From Treponema sp. (GTDB taxonomy: Bacteria > Spirochaetota > Spirochaetia > Treponematales > Treponemataceae): 64,000 bases of DNA. Numbering within the stretch: the first letter of the stretch is position 1; each line of letters begins with the position of its first letter. Shown here piece by piece: positions 57,463 to 64,000 of this stretch. The DNA lies in NCBI GenBank assembly GCA_017617145.1, contig JAFZWX010000204.1, positions 1 to 64,000 of the forward strand, read 5' to 3'. Below the pieces are notes generated by a model that worked only from the letters and a program-made list of their open reading frames with translations, was not told the origin of the DNA and did no database searches. The position numbers were made by a program, and so were the translations under genes.

Positions 57463-59361
57463 CTACTCCATTCTTCCCTGATTACTATTTTGTTCAAGTA
57501 AATATGCAAAACCAAGTTCATGAATTGCTTCATCAAAAGTTTGATTTGCAAAATATCCCTGGATAATACAGTTTGTACAATATGGTGCCCACCATTCCCA
57601 GGTATTGCAGGCCTCTACAATAGTTGCGACACAAATTCTTTCTTCTGGTGGTGCATCATAAGGTGCATAAGCTACAAGCCAGGAATGCCAGCTTTGACCT
57701 TCTTTTCTGTTTGCATTACTGTATGGTTCAACTTCGGCAGTACCAGTTTTACAGGCAATTTGAACAATCTTATTATTCATAGGATACTGAGGAGTTCCAT
57801 CTGTAACTGTATAACGAAGTGCTTCCTGTATTTCTTTCCATACAGCATTATCAATTGTTGATTCTGTTAATACTGAAGGTTTTACTTCTTGAATAATTTC
57901 ATCAGTAACCGGGTCGCGTACTTCTTTTAAAAGATGTGGTTTATAAATAACACCTTCATTACTAACCATTGCAATCATATTTGCAAGCTGCAGAGGTGTT
58001 GCTTCCATGTAGCCTTGTCCGATAGAACAAGACATTGTATCTCCACCAACCCACTTTTCATGATATTTTTTCTGTTTCCATTCAGCTGTAGGTACAAGAC
58101 CCGAAACCTGGCTTGGCAAATCAATTTGAGCACTTTGACCAAAACCAAATTCCTTTGCGTACGAAGCTATTTTTTCAATACCAAGATAATCTCGTCCAAT
58201 TGTCCAATAATAAACGTCACACGATTGTGCCATTGCATTTTTAAGATCCAGCCATCCATGACCCGTTTTTACGTGACAATGGAAGGTTCTGCCACCATAA
58301 TACATGCTTCCTTTACATTCAATGGGTTTTGAAGAAGAAAAAGCCTTTTCCTGAAGCATTGCAGCACTCATTACTATTTTAAAAGTAGAAGCCGGAGGAT
58401 AAGATATTTGAACTGCACGGTTTATAAGCGGTTTGGACGAATCATTTAAAAGCTTTGCATAAAGATTTCCGGCATCATCAGAAGTAAAAAGGTTTGAATC
58501 ATAGTTAGGATACGATACCATTGCAAGAATTTCACCAGTAGTAGGTTTTAGAACTACGCTTGCTCCTACTCTTTCTCCTAAAGAATCTTCAACAAGCTGT
58601 TGAATTCTTGAATCAATTGTCAGTACAAGTTTTTTACCCATTTCGGGTGGTTCTACAATTGGTGTATCAGAAATTATTCTTCCATGAACATCAACTGTTG
58701 CAAGTTCACGTCCATTTTTACCCTGCAAAAGTTCGTCATATTGCTTTTCAATTCCAGTTTTTCCAACAACACTTGTATTTGTATAACCTTTGTTATAAAG
58801 AACTGTCATTTCATCCTTATCGATATCACCTACATAACCAATGATATGTGAAAGAGAAAGTGTTGTATAAGTATAATTTCTAACTGGTTTTGAAACCCAG
58901 GAAACTCCTGGTAAATCAGAAATGTTTTCGGCAATATTTGAAATTATATTAAAAGGTACGTTTGTTTTTACCTGAATTGTAGAATAAGATCTGCGTACAC
59001 TTTTTGGAATTTTTGCATCTATTGCTTCTTTTGTTATTCCAAGATATCCGGCAAGCTTTAACATAACAGTGTCATATTTTGCAGAAGGAATTTCACCGGG
59101 AATAACTTCTACCGCAAAACTGTCGTTGTTAGTTACAAGTGCCATATCGGCATTACGGTCAAAAATTTCTCCGCGAGAAGCAGGTAATGTACTTATTTGA
59201 CTTGAAATAGTTTTTGATTGTATTTTATATTCTTCTCCGTTTGTAATCTGCATAGTGAATAAACGGAGTATATAAATAACAAAAACAAAACAGGTAATAA
59301 AAAAGAGGATTATAACTTTTCCATTTTTCGAAATATTGTTCGACTGATTAAACATTATCAA
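57463..59361 (-). CDS. mrdA: Penicillin-binding protein 2 (elongation transpeptidase)
   Basis: 632 residues. One N-terminal membrane helix, a PBP dimerisation region (about 55-230) and a transpeptidase domain with the serine of STFK (about residue 325), SCD and KTGT. It cross-links peptidoglycan in the elongasome with RodA. The start is either TTG at 59361, five bases after AAGGA, or ATG at 59355; both lie inside the end of mreD, so translation is coupled. Confidence 0.95.
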   Translation of the reverse strand: MIMFNQSNNISKNGKVIILFFITCFVFVIYILRLFTMQITNGEEYKIQSKTISSQISTLPASRGEIFDRNADMALVTNNDSFAVEVIPGEIPSAKYDTVMLKLAGYLGITKEAIDAKIPKSVRRSYSTIQVKTNVPFNIISNIAENISDLPGVSWVSKPVRNYTYTTLSLSHIIGYVGDIDKDEMTVLYNKGYTNTSVVGKTGIEKQYDELLQGKNGRELATVDVHGRIISDTPIVEPPEMGKKLVLTIDSRIQQLVEDSLGERVGASVVLKPTTGEILAMVSYPNYDSNLFTSDDAGNLYAKLLNDSSKPLINRAVQISYPPASTFKIVMSAAMLQEKAFSSSKPIECKGSMYYGGRTFHCHVKTGHGWLDLKNAMAQSCDVYYWTIGRDYLGIEKIASYAKEFGFGQSAQIDLPSQVSGLVPTAEWKQKKYHEKWVGGDTMSCSIGQGYMEATPLQLANMIAMVSNEGVIYKPHLLKEVRDPVTDEIIQEVKPSVLTESTIDNAVWKEIQEALRYTVTDGTPQYPMNNKIVQIACKTGTAEVEPYSNANRKEGQSWHSWLVAYAPYDAPPEERICVATIVEACNTWEWWAPYCTNCIIQGYFANQTFDEAIHELGFAYLLEQNSNQGRME

Positions 59362-59872
59362 TCATATCCTTTGTATCATGAATAGAAAGCTGCCTCTTAT
59401 AAAATGACAGGAACTTAAAGACAACAGGAGCCAGAATAATGTTTGAACAGAATTCAAACAAAAACTCGTAAGATATGATGCTGTAAATATTTAAGAAAAG
59501 CTTTGGAAAAAATAAAGAAATTAAAAATATAAGAAGCTTTTTCGTAAGAGTTGCAATTCCAACAGAAGCCATAGGAATTACAATTCCAGAAATAATAATT
59601 GTGTTTGAAAAAATACCTGTAATATAACCAATTATAGTTCTGAATATACAGTTAAAGCCAAGAGGAACTCCGGTAATAAAATCAAGAAAAATACCCGAAA
59701 TAAAACCTGAAATTTCTCCGTATAACTTTCCGTTTAAGAGTGCAAAATAAATACAACAAATTAAAACAAGGTCAGGAACAACAAGTAAAAAAGAAATATT
59801 TGATAATATTGAAGATTCAATAATAGTTGCAGAAAAAAGAATCAATGTGCTTATAAAAAGTGATTTTATCAT
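59348..59872 (-). CDS. mreD: Rod-shape protein MreD
   Basis: 174 residues, five to six membrane helices, with the GEISGFISGIFLDFITGVPLG segment typical of MreD. It links MreC and the elongasome in the inner membrane. It overlaps mreC by four bases (ATGA) and mrdA by 8-14 bases. Confidence 0.9.
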   Translation of the reverse strand: MIKSLFISTLILFSATIIESSILSNISFLLVVPDLVLICCIYFALLNGKLYGEISGFISGIFLDFITGVPLGFNCIFRTIIGYITGIFSNTIIISGIVIPMASVGIATLTKKLLIFLISLFFPKLFLNIYSIISYEFLFEFCSNIILAPVVFKFLSFYKRQLSIHDTKDMIDNV

Positions 59873-60741
59873 TGTTCGTCCACCTTTCTGTCATTGAGCT
59901 GTTTCTGATTCACGACAATAACATTTTCAAGACGTGAAAAATCAATTATAGGAATAAGTTCAATATTAAGCGAAGAGTTATAATCAAGACTGGTTATTTT
60001 TGAAATTGTGCCAATCGGAATATCTTTAAGATAATTGTCATTTTCACCGGAAGTAACGATTATATCGCCGTAAGAAAGCTCACTGGCAACATTTTTTCTG
60101 ATATATTGCAAAAGTAATGGTTTATCTTGACTTCCTGTACCGTTTACAAGTCCAAGATCGCGCTGATTCTGGATTCTTGCAGAAACAATATAATTTAAAT
60201 TATATACAGGCATTACTTGACTTGTAAAAGTTCCAACCTGAATAACTTTTCCAACAAGACCTCTGTTTCCATTTTGAAAAGCAATAACAGGCATATTTTT
60301 TTTGATTCCATTTACACTGCCCTTATCGATTGTAAGATAAGTGTAAACATTATCAAAATCGCGGGAGATAATTTGTGCCGGATAATTTTTTTCATCAAGA
60401 GAAACAGAAAAATCAAGCTGTTCACGAAGTCTTTCATTTTCTTTTCTTATATCAGCATTTGAACGCTGCATCTGTTCATAGTTTTCAAGCTTTAAAACAA
60501 GATCATTATAGTCTTTTTTTAATTGTTTAAGCTCTTTTACAGCAGAAAAAGTTTCGCCGATTCCATGAGTTACAAAGTGTACGCCTTTTTCAACAGTTGA
60601 AATTGCAGAAAAGCCTATTTTTTTTAGATTTAGAATAAAGCCGCCGCTGCTAAAATTCAGAATTACATTTGAGAGTAATAATAACCCGATGAGGAGAAAT
60701 TCTGGAAATCTGAATCTAAAACCGTTCTGTTTTTTAGACAT
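59869..60741 (-). CDS. mreC: Rod-shape protein MreC
   Basis: 290 residues. One N-terminal helix (about 12-32), a coiled coil (about 60-110; LKQLKKDYNDLVLKLENYEQ) and a C-terminal pair of beta barrels with GLVGKVIQVG, VSARIQNQRDLGLVNGTG and GDIIVTSGENDNYLKDIPIG. It is the periplasmic organiser of the elongasome. It lies 36 bases after mreB. Confidence 0.93.
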   Translation of the reverse strand: MSKKQNGFRFRFPEFLLIGLLLLSNVILNFSSGGFILNLKKIGFSAISTVEKGVHFVTHGIGETFSAVKELKQLKKDYNDLVLKLENYEQMQRSNADIRKENERLREQLDFSVSLDEKNYPAQIISRDFDNVYTYLTIDKGSVNGIKKNMPVIAFQNGNRGLVGKVIQVGTFTSQVMPVYNLNYIVSARIQNQRDLGLVNGTGSQDKPLLLQYIRKNVASELSYGDIIVTSGENDNYLKDIPIGTISKITSLDYNSSLNIELIPIIDFSRLENVIVVNQKQLNDRKVDEQ

Positions 60742-60777
60742 CTTAAGACCTTTTATAAAGCTGCTTAGTTTATAAAA

Positions 60778-61815
60778 CTATTCATTAAGGCTGTCATAAA
60801 TAGAACGTTCTGATGACATATTCTTAAAGAGGCTGAAAGCTTCTCCGGCACCAAGTGCTACACATTCAAGAGGTTTTTCAACAAGAATTACCGGAACGCC
60901 AGTTTCTTTAGAAATAAGACGAGGAAGTTCACGTAACATAGAACCGCCACCTGTCATTACAATACCGCGTTCAATAATATCTGAAGCAAGCTCTGGAGGA
61001 GTTTCACTTAATACAATCTTAATTTCATCAACTATTTTATTTACAGGATCTTTAAGCGCTTCACGAACTTCTACACTGTCAATTTCAAGACGGCGTGGAA
61101 GACCTGTAATTGCATCTGTTCCTTTAAGCTCCATTTTTTCAATTGTTTTTTCAGGAGCAGCATTTCCAATCTGGATCTTAAGTCGTTCTGCAGCAGGCTG
61201 ACCAATTATAAGGTTATGAACACTTCTTACGTGCTTTACAATTGCTTCATCAAATTTGTCACCGCCAATACGGATTGAGTGAGTAACAACCATGCCTCCA
61301 AGAGAAATAACGGAAACTTCTGTTGTACCACCGCCAATATCGCAGACCATGTGTCCTGCAGGTTCATAAATTGGAATCTTTGCACCAATAGCAGCTGCAA
61401 GCGATTCAGGAATTACTTCTACTTCCTTGGCACCAGATTTTAGTGCTGCTTCAATAAGTGCACGTCGCTCTACATCTGTAACGCAGGAAGGAATACCAAT
61501 TTTCATTCTTATTGATTTGAACATCTGATGGCGCGGGATAATCTTTTGAATGAAGTATTTTATCATTTTTTCTGTGCTGTCAATGTCTGCAATAACACCG
61601 TCAGCCAGAGGTCTGATTGCAATAATATTTCCAGGTGTACGGTCAAGCATTCGTTTTGCTTCGGAACCAACGGCTACAGTCTTCTTTGTTCCGCGTTCAA
61701 CGGCAATAACAGAAGGCTCATCAACGACCATACCTTTATCTTTTACATATATGAGGGTATTACAAGTACCAAGATCGATACCAATATCGGTAGAAAATTT
61801 GTCAAAAAATCCCAT
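60778..61815 (-). CDS. mreB: Actin-like rod-shape protein MreB
   Basis: 345 residues. Actin fold with the phosphate loops [14 protein letters not shown] and [14 protein letters not shown], and [17 protein letters not shown]. It polymerises under the membrane and directs wall growth. ATG at 61815 has GGAGG five to six bases upstream. It is the first gene of the mreBCD-mrdA-rodA operon. A short hydrophobic FF near the N-terminus fits membrane attachment. Confidence 0.97.
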   Translation of the reverse strand: MGFFDKFSTDIGIDLGTCNTLIYVKDKGMVVDEPSVIAVERGTKKTVAVGSEAKRMLDRTPGNIIAIRPLADGVIADIDSTEKMIKYFIQKIIPRHQMFKSIRMKIGIPSCVTDVERRALIEAALKSGAKEVEVIPESLAAAIGAKIPIYEPAGHMVCDIGGGTTEVSVISLGGMVVTHSIRIGGDKFDEAIVKHVRSVHNLIIGQPAAERLKIQIGNAAPEKTIEKMELKGTDAITGLPRRLEIDSVEVREALKDPVNKIVDEIKIVLSETPPELASDIIERGIVMTGGGSMLRELPRLISKETGVPVILVEKPLECVALGAGEAFSLFKNMSSERSIYDSLNE

Positions 61816-61913
61816 CAAAATCCTCCCATGATTTTTTGCGATTTATTTTTTTAATTAATATATTATACAACTATTTTAATAAATAATAAAGAATATTCTT
61901 ATTATAATTAACA

Positions 61914-62870
61914 TTATTCAGATAATTTTTTTAATGCACCAGCATGATTCGGTTGAATTTTTCGTGCTTTCCTCCATTCTGCGCGAGCTGCTACAAGATT
62001 TTCCTGTTTTTCATAAATAAGACCAATTCCATAATGTGCATCGGCAGAGTTTTCGTCTTTTTCTAATACAGAATTAAATTGTTCAAGAGCATTATCTAAA
62101 TCTTCAGTATCGATGTAAATATTTCCTAAAAGAAGTCTGCTTTTGAGAATGATTTCGTCATTTGAACTGTTATTTATAATTCTAAAAAGATATTGTGTAG
62201 CAGCCCCATTTTCGCCTGCTTTATAATATTGTTCTGCAATGCTAAGTAAAAGAAAATCCGATTCCCTTACAAGAAGTGCTTCTGTAAAAGCAGAAATACT
62301 TTCGTAAGTCTGACCTAAAGCTGCATAGCTTAAACCCAGGTATTCTGCAATGTCATCGGCATAATAACCGTTCTGGCGAGCAAGTGTAAGATATTTTATT
62401 GCTAAATCTGCATAATAATAAGTTGTAATTGTATTTTTATAAAAATATGCTTTTCCAAGCATGTATTGAAGCTGCGGTAATAAAGAATTATTTGCTTCAT
62501 ACATTGCAAGACGCAGATTGTTTATGCTTTCGTCAAGATATTCCTGAACTTCATAAGTATCGATTTGTGAAACAGCCAGATAAAAACAGGCATAACCATA
62601 ATATGTGAGTGCTGTGTTATTATAAGGCTTATCCTGTAGAAAAACTTTTCCTTGTTCATAAACACTTTTATAATCGCTTTGTGCCCAGCTTTGTTTAATT
62701 GTTTTTAGAGTGATTCTGTTTTTATTGTAATTATTTATTAAAAAAACGGTAAGACCTGCTGCTGCAGCAATTAAAATAAGAATTCCAAAAACAAGAAAAA
62801 TGTTTCTTAAAACATGATTCTTTTTTTTTGCAAAAGTTTTTGACTGTTCGCTACTGTTCTTTTCTTTCAT
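61914..62870 (-). CDS. Membrane-anchored TPR protein
   Basis: 318 residues. A lysine-rich N-terminus, one membrane helix (about 24-46), then about seven tetratricopeptide repeats (for example YLGLSYAALGQTYESISAFTEAL and AHYGIGLIYEKQENLVAARAEWRKA). Probably a periplasmic scaffold for envelope assembly. It sits 98 bases upstream of mreB on the same strand, so co-expression is possible, and directly downstream of the RNase P RNA gene. Confidence 0.85.
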   Translation of the reverse strand: MKEKNSSEQSKTFAKKKNHVLRNIFLVFGILILIAAAAGLTVFLINNYNKNRITLKTIKQSWAQSDYKSVYEQGKVFLQDKPYNNTALTYYGYACFYLAVSQIDTYEVQEYLDESINNLRLAMYEANNSLLPQLQYMLGKAYFYKNTITTYYYADLAIKYLTLARQNGYYADDIAEYLGLSYAALGQTYESISAFTEALLVRESDFLLLSIAEQYYKAGENGAATQYLFRIINNSSNDEIILKSRLLLGNIYIDTEDLDNALEQFNSVLEKDENSADAHYGIGLIYEKQENLVAARAEWRKARKIQPNHAGALKKLSE

Positions 62871-62880
62871 TTTAACAAAA

Positions 62881-63272
62881 AAACAAACGGGACAATAAGC
62901 CGGGTTCTGTCAGTACTAAGTACCATGACCATCTATCCAAACTTTGTGTTATCACAAAGCTTAAGCGGCCTACCCGCAGTATAAGCTCGGAATAACAAAC
63001 TGCTGCGCGGCCTTGCTCCAAATGAGGTTTACCAGCATTATCTGTTACCAGATAACCGGTGGTCTCTTACACCACCCTTTCACCCTTACCTTTTAAAGGC
63101 GGTTTACTTTCTGTTGCACTATCTGTCATCATACTGGGCTATGCAAGAAATTATGCAGCTTCCAGCAGATGCCCGGTTCTTATCCGGCATTTTTTCCGAA
63201 GGAGCCCGGACTTTATCTCATAAATTTATCTTATCATCAGGATAAACTTACGCGGTCATATCCCGTTTGTTT
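62881..63272 (-). ncRNA. rnpB: RNase P RNA
   Basis: About 392 bases, no long reading frame. The ends AAACAAACGGGA and TCCCGTTTGTTT pair over twelve bases as P1. Near the 5' end on the minus strand GATAAAGTCCGGGCTCC matches the conserved CRI/P4 region, and near the 3' end ACAGAACCCGGCTTAT matches CRV/P4. Internal GCGGCC and ACAGATAATG regions fit a bacterial type A RNA. It processes the 5' ends of tRNA precursors. Confidence 0.93.
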
Positions 63273-63297
63273 ACAAAAGCATACTGGAAGAAATTTT

Positions 63298-64000
63298 TTA
63301 TTCTTCTTCATCTTCCTGGCGTTCATCGTCCTCTTCATCAGATTCTTCTGCATCTTCATCGAGGTCTTCGTCTTCATTTTCAAGTTCTTCGTCGCCGTCT
63401 TCGTAGAGTTTTTCTTCTCTGTCTTCTTCGTCAAAGGCTTCTTCATCGCCAAAATCATCATCAAGGTCAGCAAGACTTCCGGCTTCTTCAAGACTGAAGT
63501 AAGAATTGTAAGTATCTTCGTCACCAGAATCTTCATAGAAAAGAATACGGCTGCAGTATGGACAGAAATTAATATTATCTCCCTCGCGTACAAGGTTTGC
63601 AAACTGTGCAGGAAGAATCATGTGACAACCTGTACAAACACCATTACGTACTGCAACAATACCTTCTGTATTTCTTTGAATAATTCTCTGGAACTTAAAG
63701 AGTATTTCCTGATCCAAATCTGGAGTTATTTTATCTTCATCCTTTTTAAGGCTGGAAAGTTCTGAATCGTAGCTTGAAAGTTCTTTGTTAAGAGTTTCTT
63801 TTGAAGCAGCAAGATCGCTTTCCTGTGAATTAATCATTTCTTCATTGATTTTAAGTGTTTCTTTGATTTCTTCAAGAAGCTTTTCTTCTTTCTGAAGTTC
63901 TTTACGTACTTCATTTTCTTTTTCTGTAGCTTCAGAAATCTGTTTTTCAAGAGCTTCATATTCACGATGGGTCTGAATGTCATCCATTCCTTTTTCACCC
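63298..64000 (-). CDS. Coiled-coil C4 zinc-ribbon protein with acidic tail, 5' end outside window
   Basis: At least 229 residues. A long coiled coil contains the family phrase MDDIQTHREYEALEKQI, which is normally internal, and the open frame continues to the window edge, so the true start lies beyond it. A C4 zinc ribbon (CTGCHMILPAQ...CPYC, about 60 residues before the tail) follows. The last 80 residues are almost only Asp and Glu, unusual for the family. The protein may bind nucleic acid or act as a chaperone; function unproven. It lies just upstream of rnpB on the same strand. Confidence 0.85.
   Translation of the reverse strand, partial: GEKGMDDIQTHREYEALEKQISEATEKENEVRKELQKEEKLLEEIKETLKINEEMINSQESDLAASKETLNKELSSYDSELSSLKKDEDKITPDLDQEILFKFQRIIQRNTEGIVAVRNGVCTGCHMILPAQFANLVREGDNINFCPYCSRILFYEDSGDEDTYNSYFSLEEAGSLADLDDDFGDEEAFDEEDREEKLYEDGDEELENEDEDLDEDAEESDEEDDERQEDEEE

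Noticed and set aside
57459..57551. Extended N-terminus of rodA inside mrdA
   Set aside because: GGAG before the ATG at 57458 and normal RodA length favour the inner start; the extension is out-of-frame mrdA sequence.

Overview
The window is visibly AT-rich and looks like chromosomal DNA of a host-associated spirochaete of the Treponema group. This is inferred from gene content and style: many lipoproteins with short lipoboxes, a mreB-mreC-mreD-mrdA-rodA cell-shape cluster, a FemAB-type peptidoglycan enzyme, several c-di-GMP proteins, fermentative fumarase and lactate dehydrogenase, and a dense load of small dispersed palindromic repeats. I did not see a ribosomal RNA or other marker that would fix the species.

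Layout. 1-5.3 kb (mostly minus strand): end of an HdrB-like iron-sulfur protein, an acyltransferase/hydrolase fusion, fumC and ldh. 5.3-5.9 kb: tRNA-Ser, tRNA-Gly and a degenerate tandem array built around the tRNA-Gly 3' end. 5.9-9.8 kb: a membrane diguanylate cyclase, then a mutagenesis module of umuC, a UmuD-like gene that already starts at the UmuD' position, and a divergent autocleavable repressor, with a 20-bp palindrome between them. 9.9-14.3 kb: XRE-cupin regulator, acyl-CoA synthetase and a chemoreceptor. 14.6-24.2 kb: metG, an HD-GYP protein and a FemAB enzyme on the plus strand. These are followed on the minus strand by a MoxR-DUF58-membrane protein-ATP-grasp operon. 24.3-30.1 kb: an orphan small gene, a 1554-residue lipoprotein with an embedded ABC sugar-binding domain, a broken relative, and a candidate type I toxin-antitoxin locus. 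30.1-35.5 kb: rnz and a Gld-type ABC system whose two membrane proteins are fused through a dispersed repeat, then a CPBP protease. 35.7-43.2 kb: a tightly overlapping plus-strand run (PilZ protein, HEAT-like protein, ComEC, rsmA, yggS, small secreted protein, two pseudouridine synthases) ending against tRNA-Leu. 43.2-51.4 kb: zinc-ribbon and receiver-like proteins, mfd and another large lipoprotein. 51.7-56.1 kb: GH31 glycosidase, EAL phosphodiesterase, small lipoprotein. 56.1-64 kb (minus): rodA, mrdA, mreD, mreC, mreB, a TPR protein, RNase P RNA and a zinc-ribbon coiled-coil protein running off the end.

How it fits together. Cyclic-di-GMP synthesis (GGDEF), breakdown (EAL, HD-GYP) and sensing (PilZ) are all present and could form one network with the chemoreceptor. 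MreBCD-RodA-PBP2 and the FemAB enzyme act on the cell wall. The S24 repressor probably controls umuD'C directly, so that cleavage of the repressor rather than of UmuD is the damage-sensing step.

The most unusual signals are: the pre-processed, catalytically empty UmuD' with its own repressor; the convergent toxin/small-RNA locus at 29.7-30.0 kb; two families of hairpins whose stems differ in sequence but stay complementary around a conserved core; and several cases where dispersed repeats have become coding sequence, including one that appears to have fused two genes.
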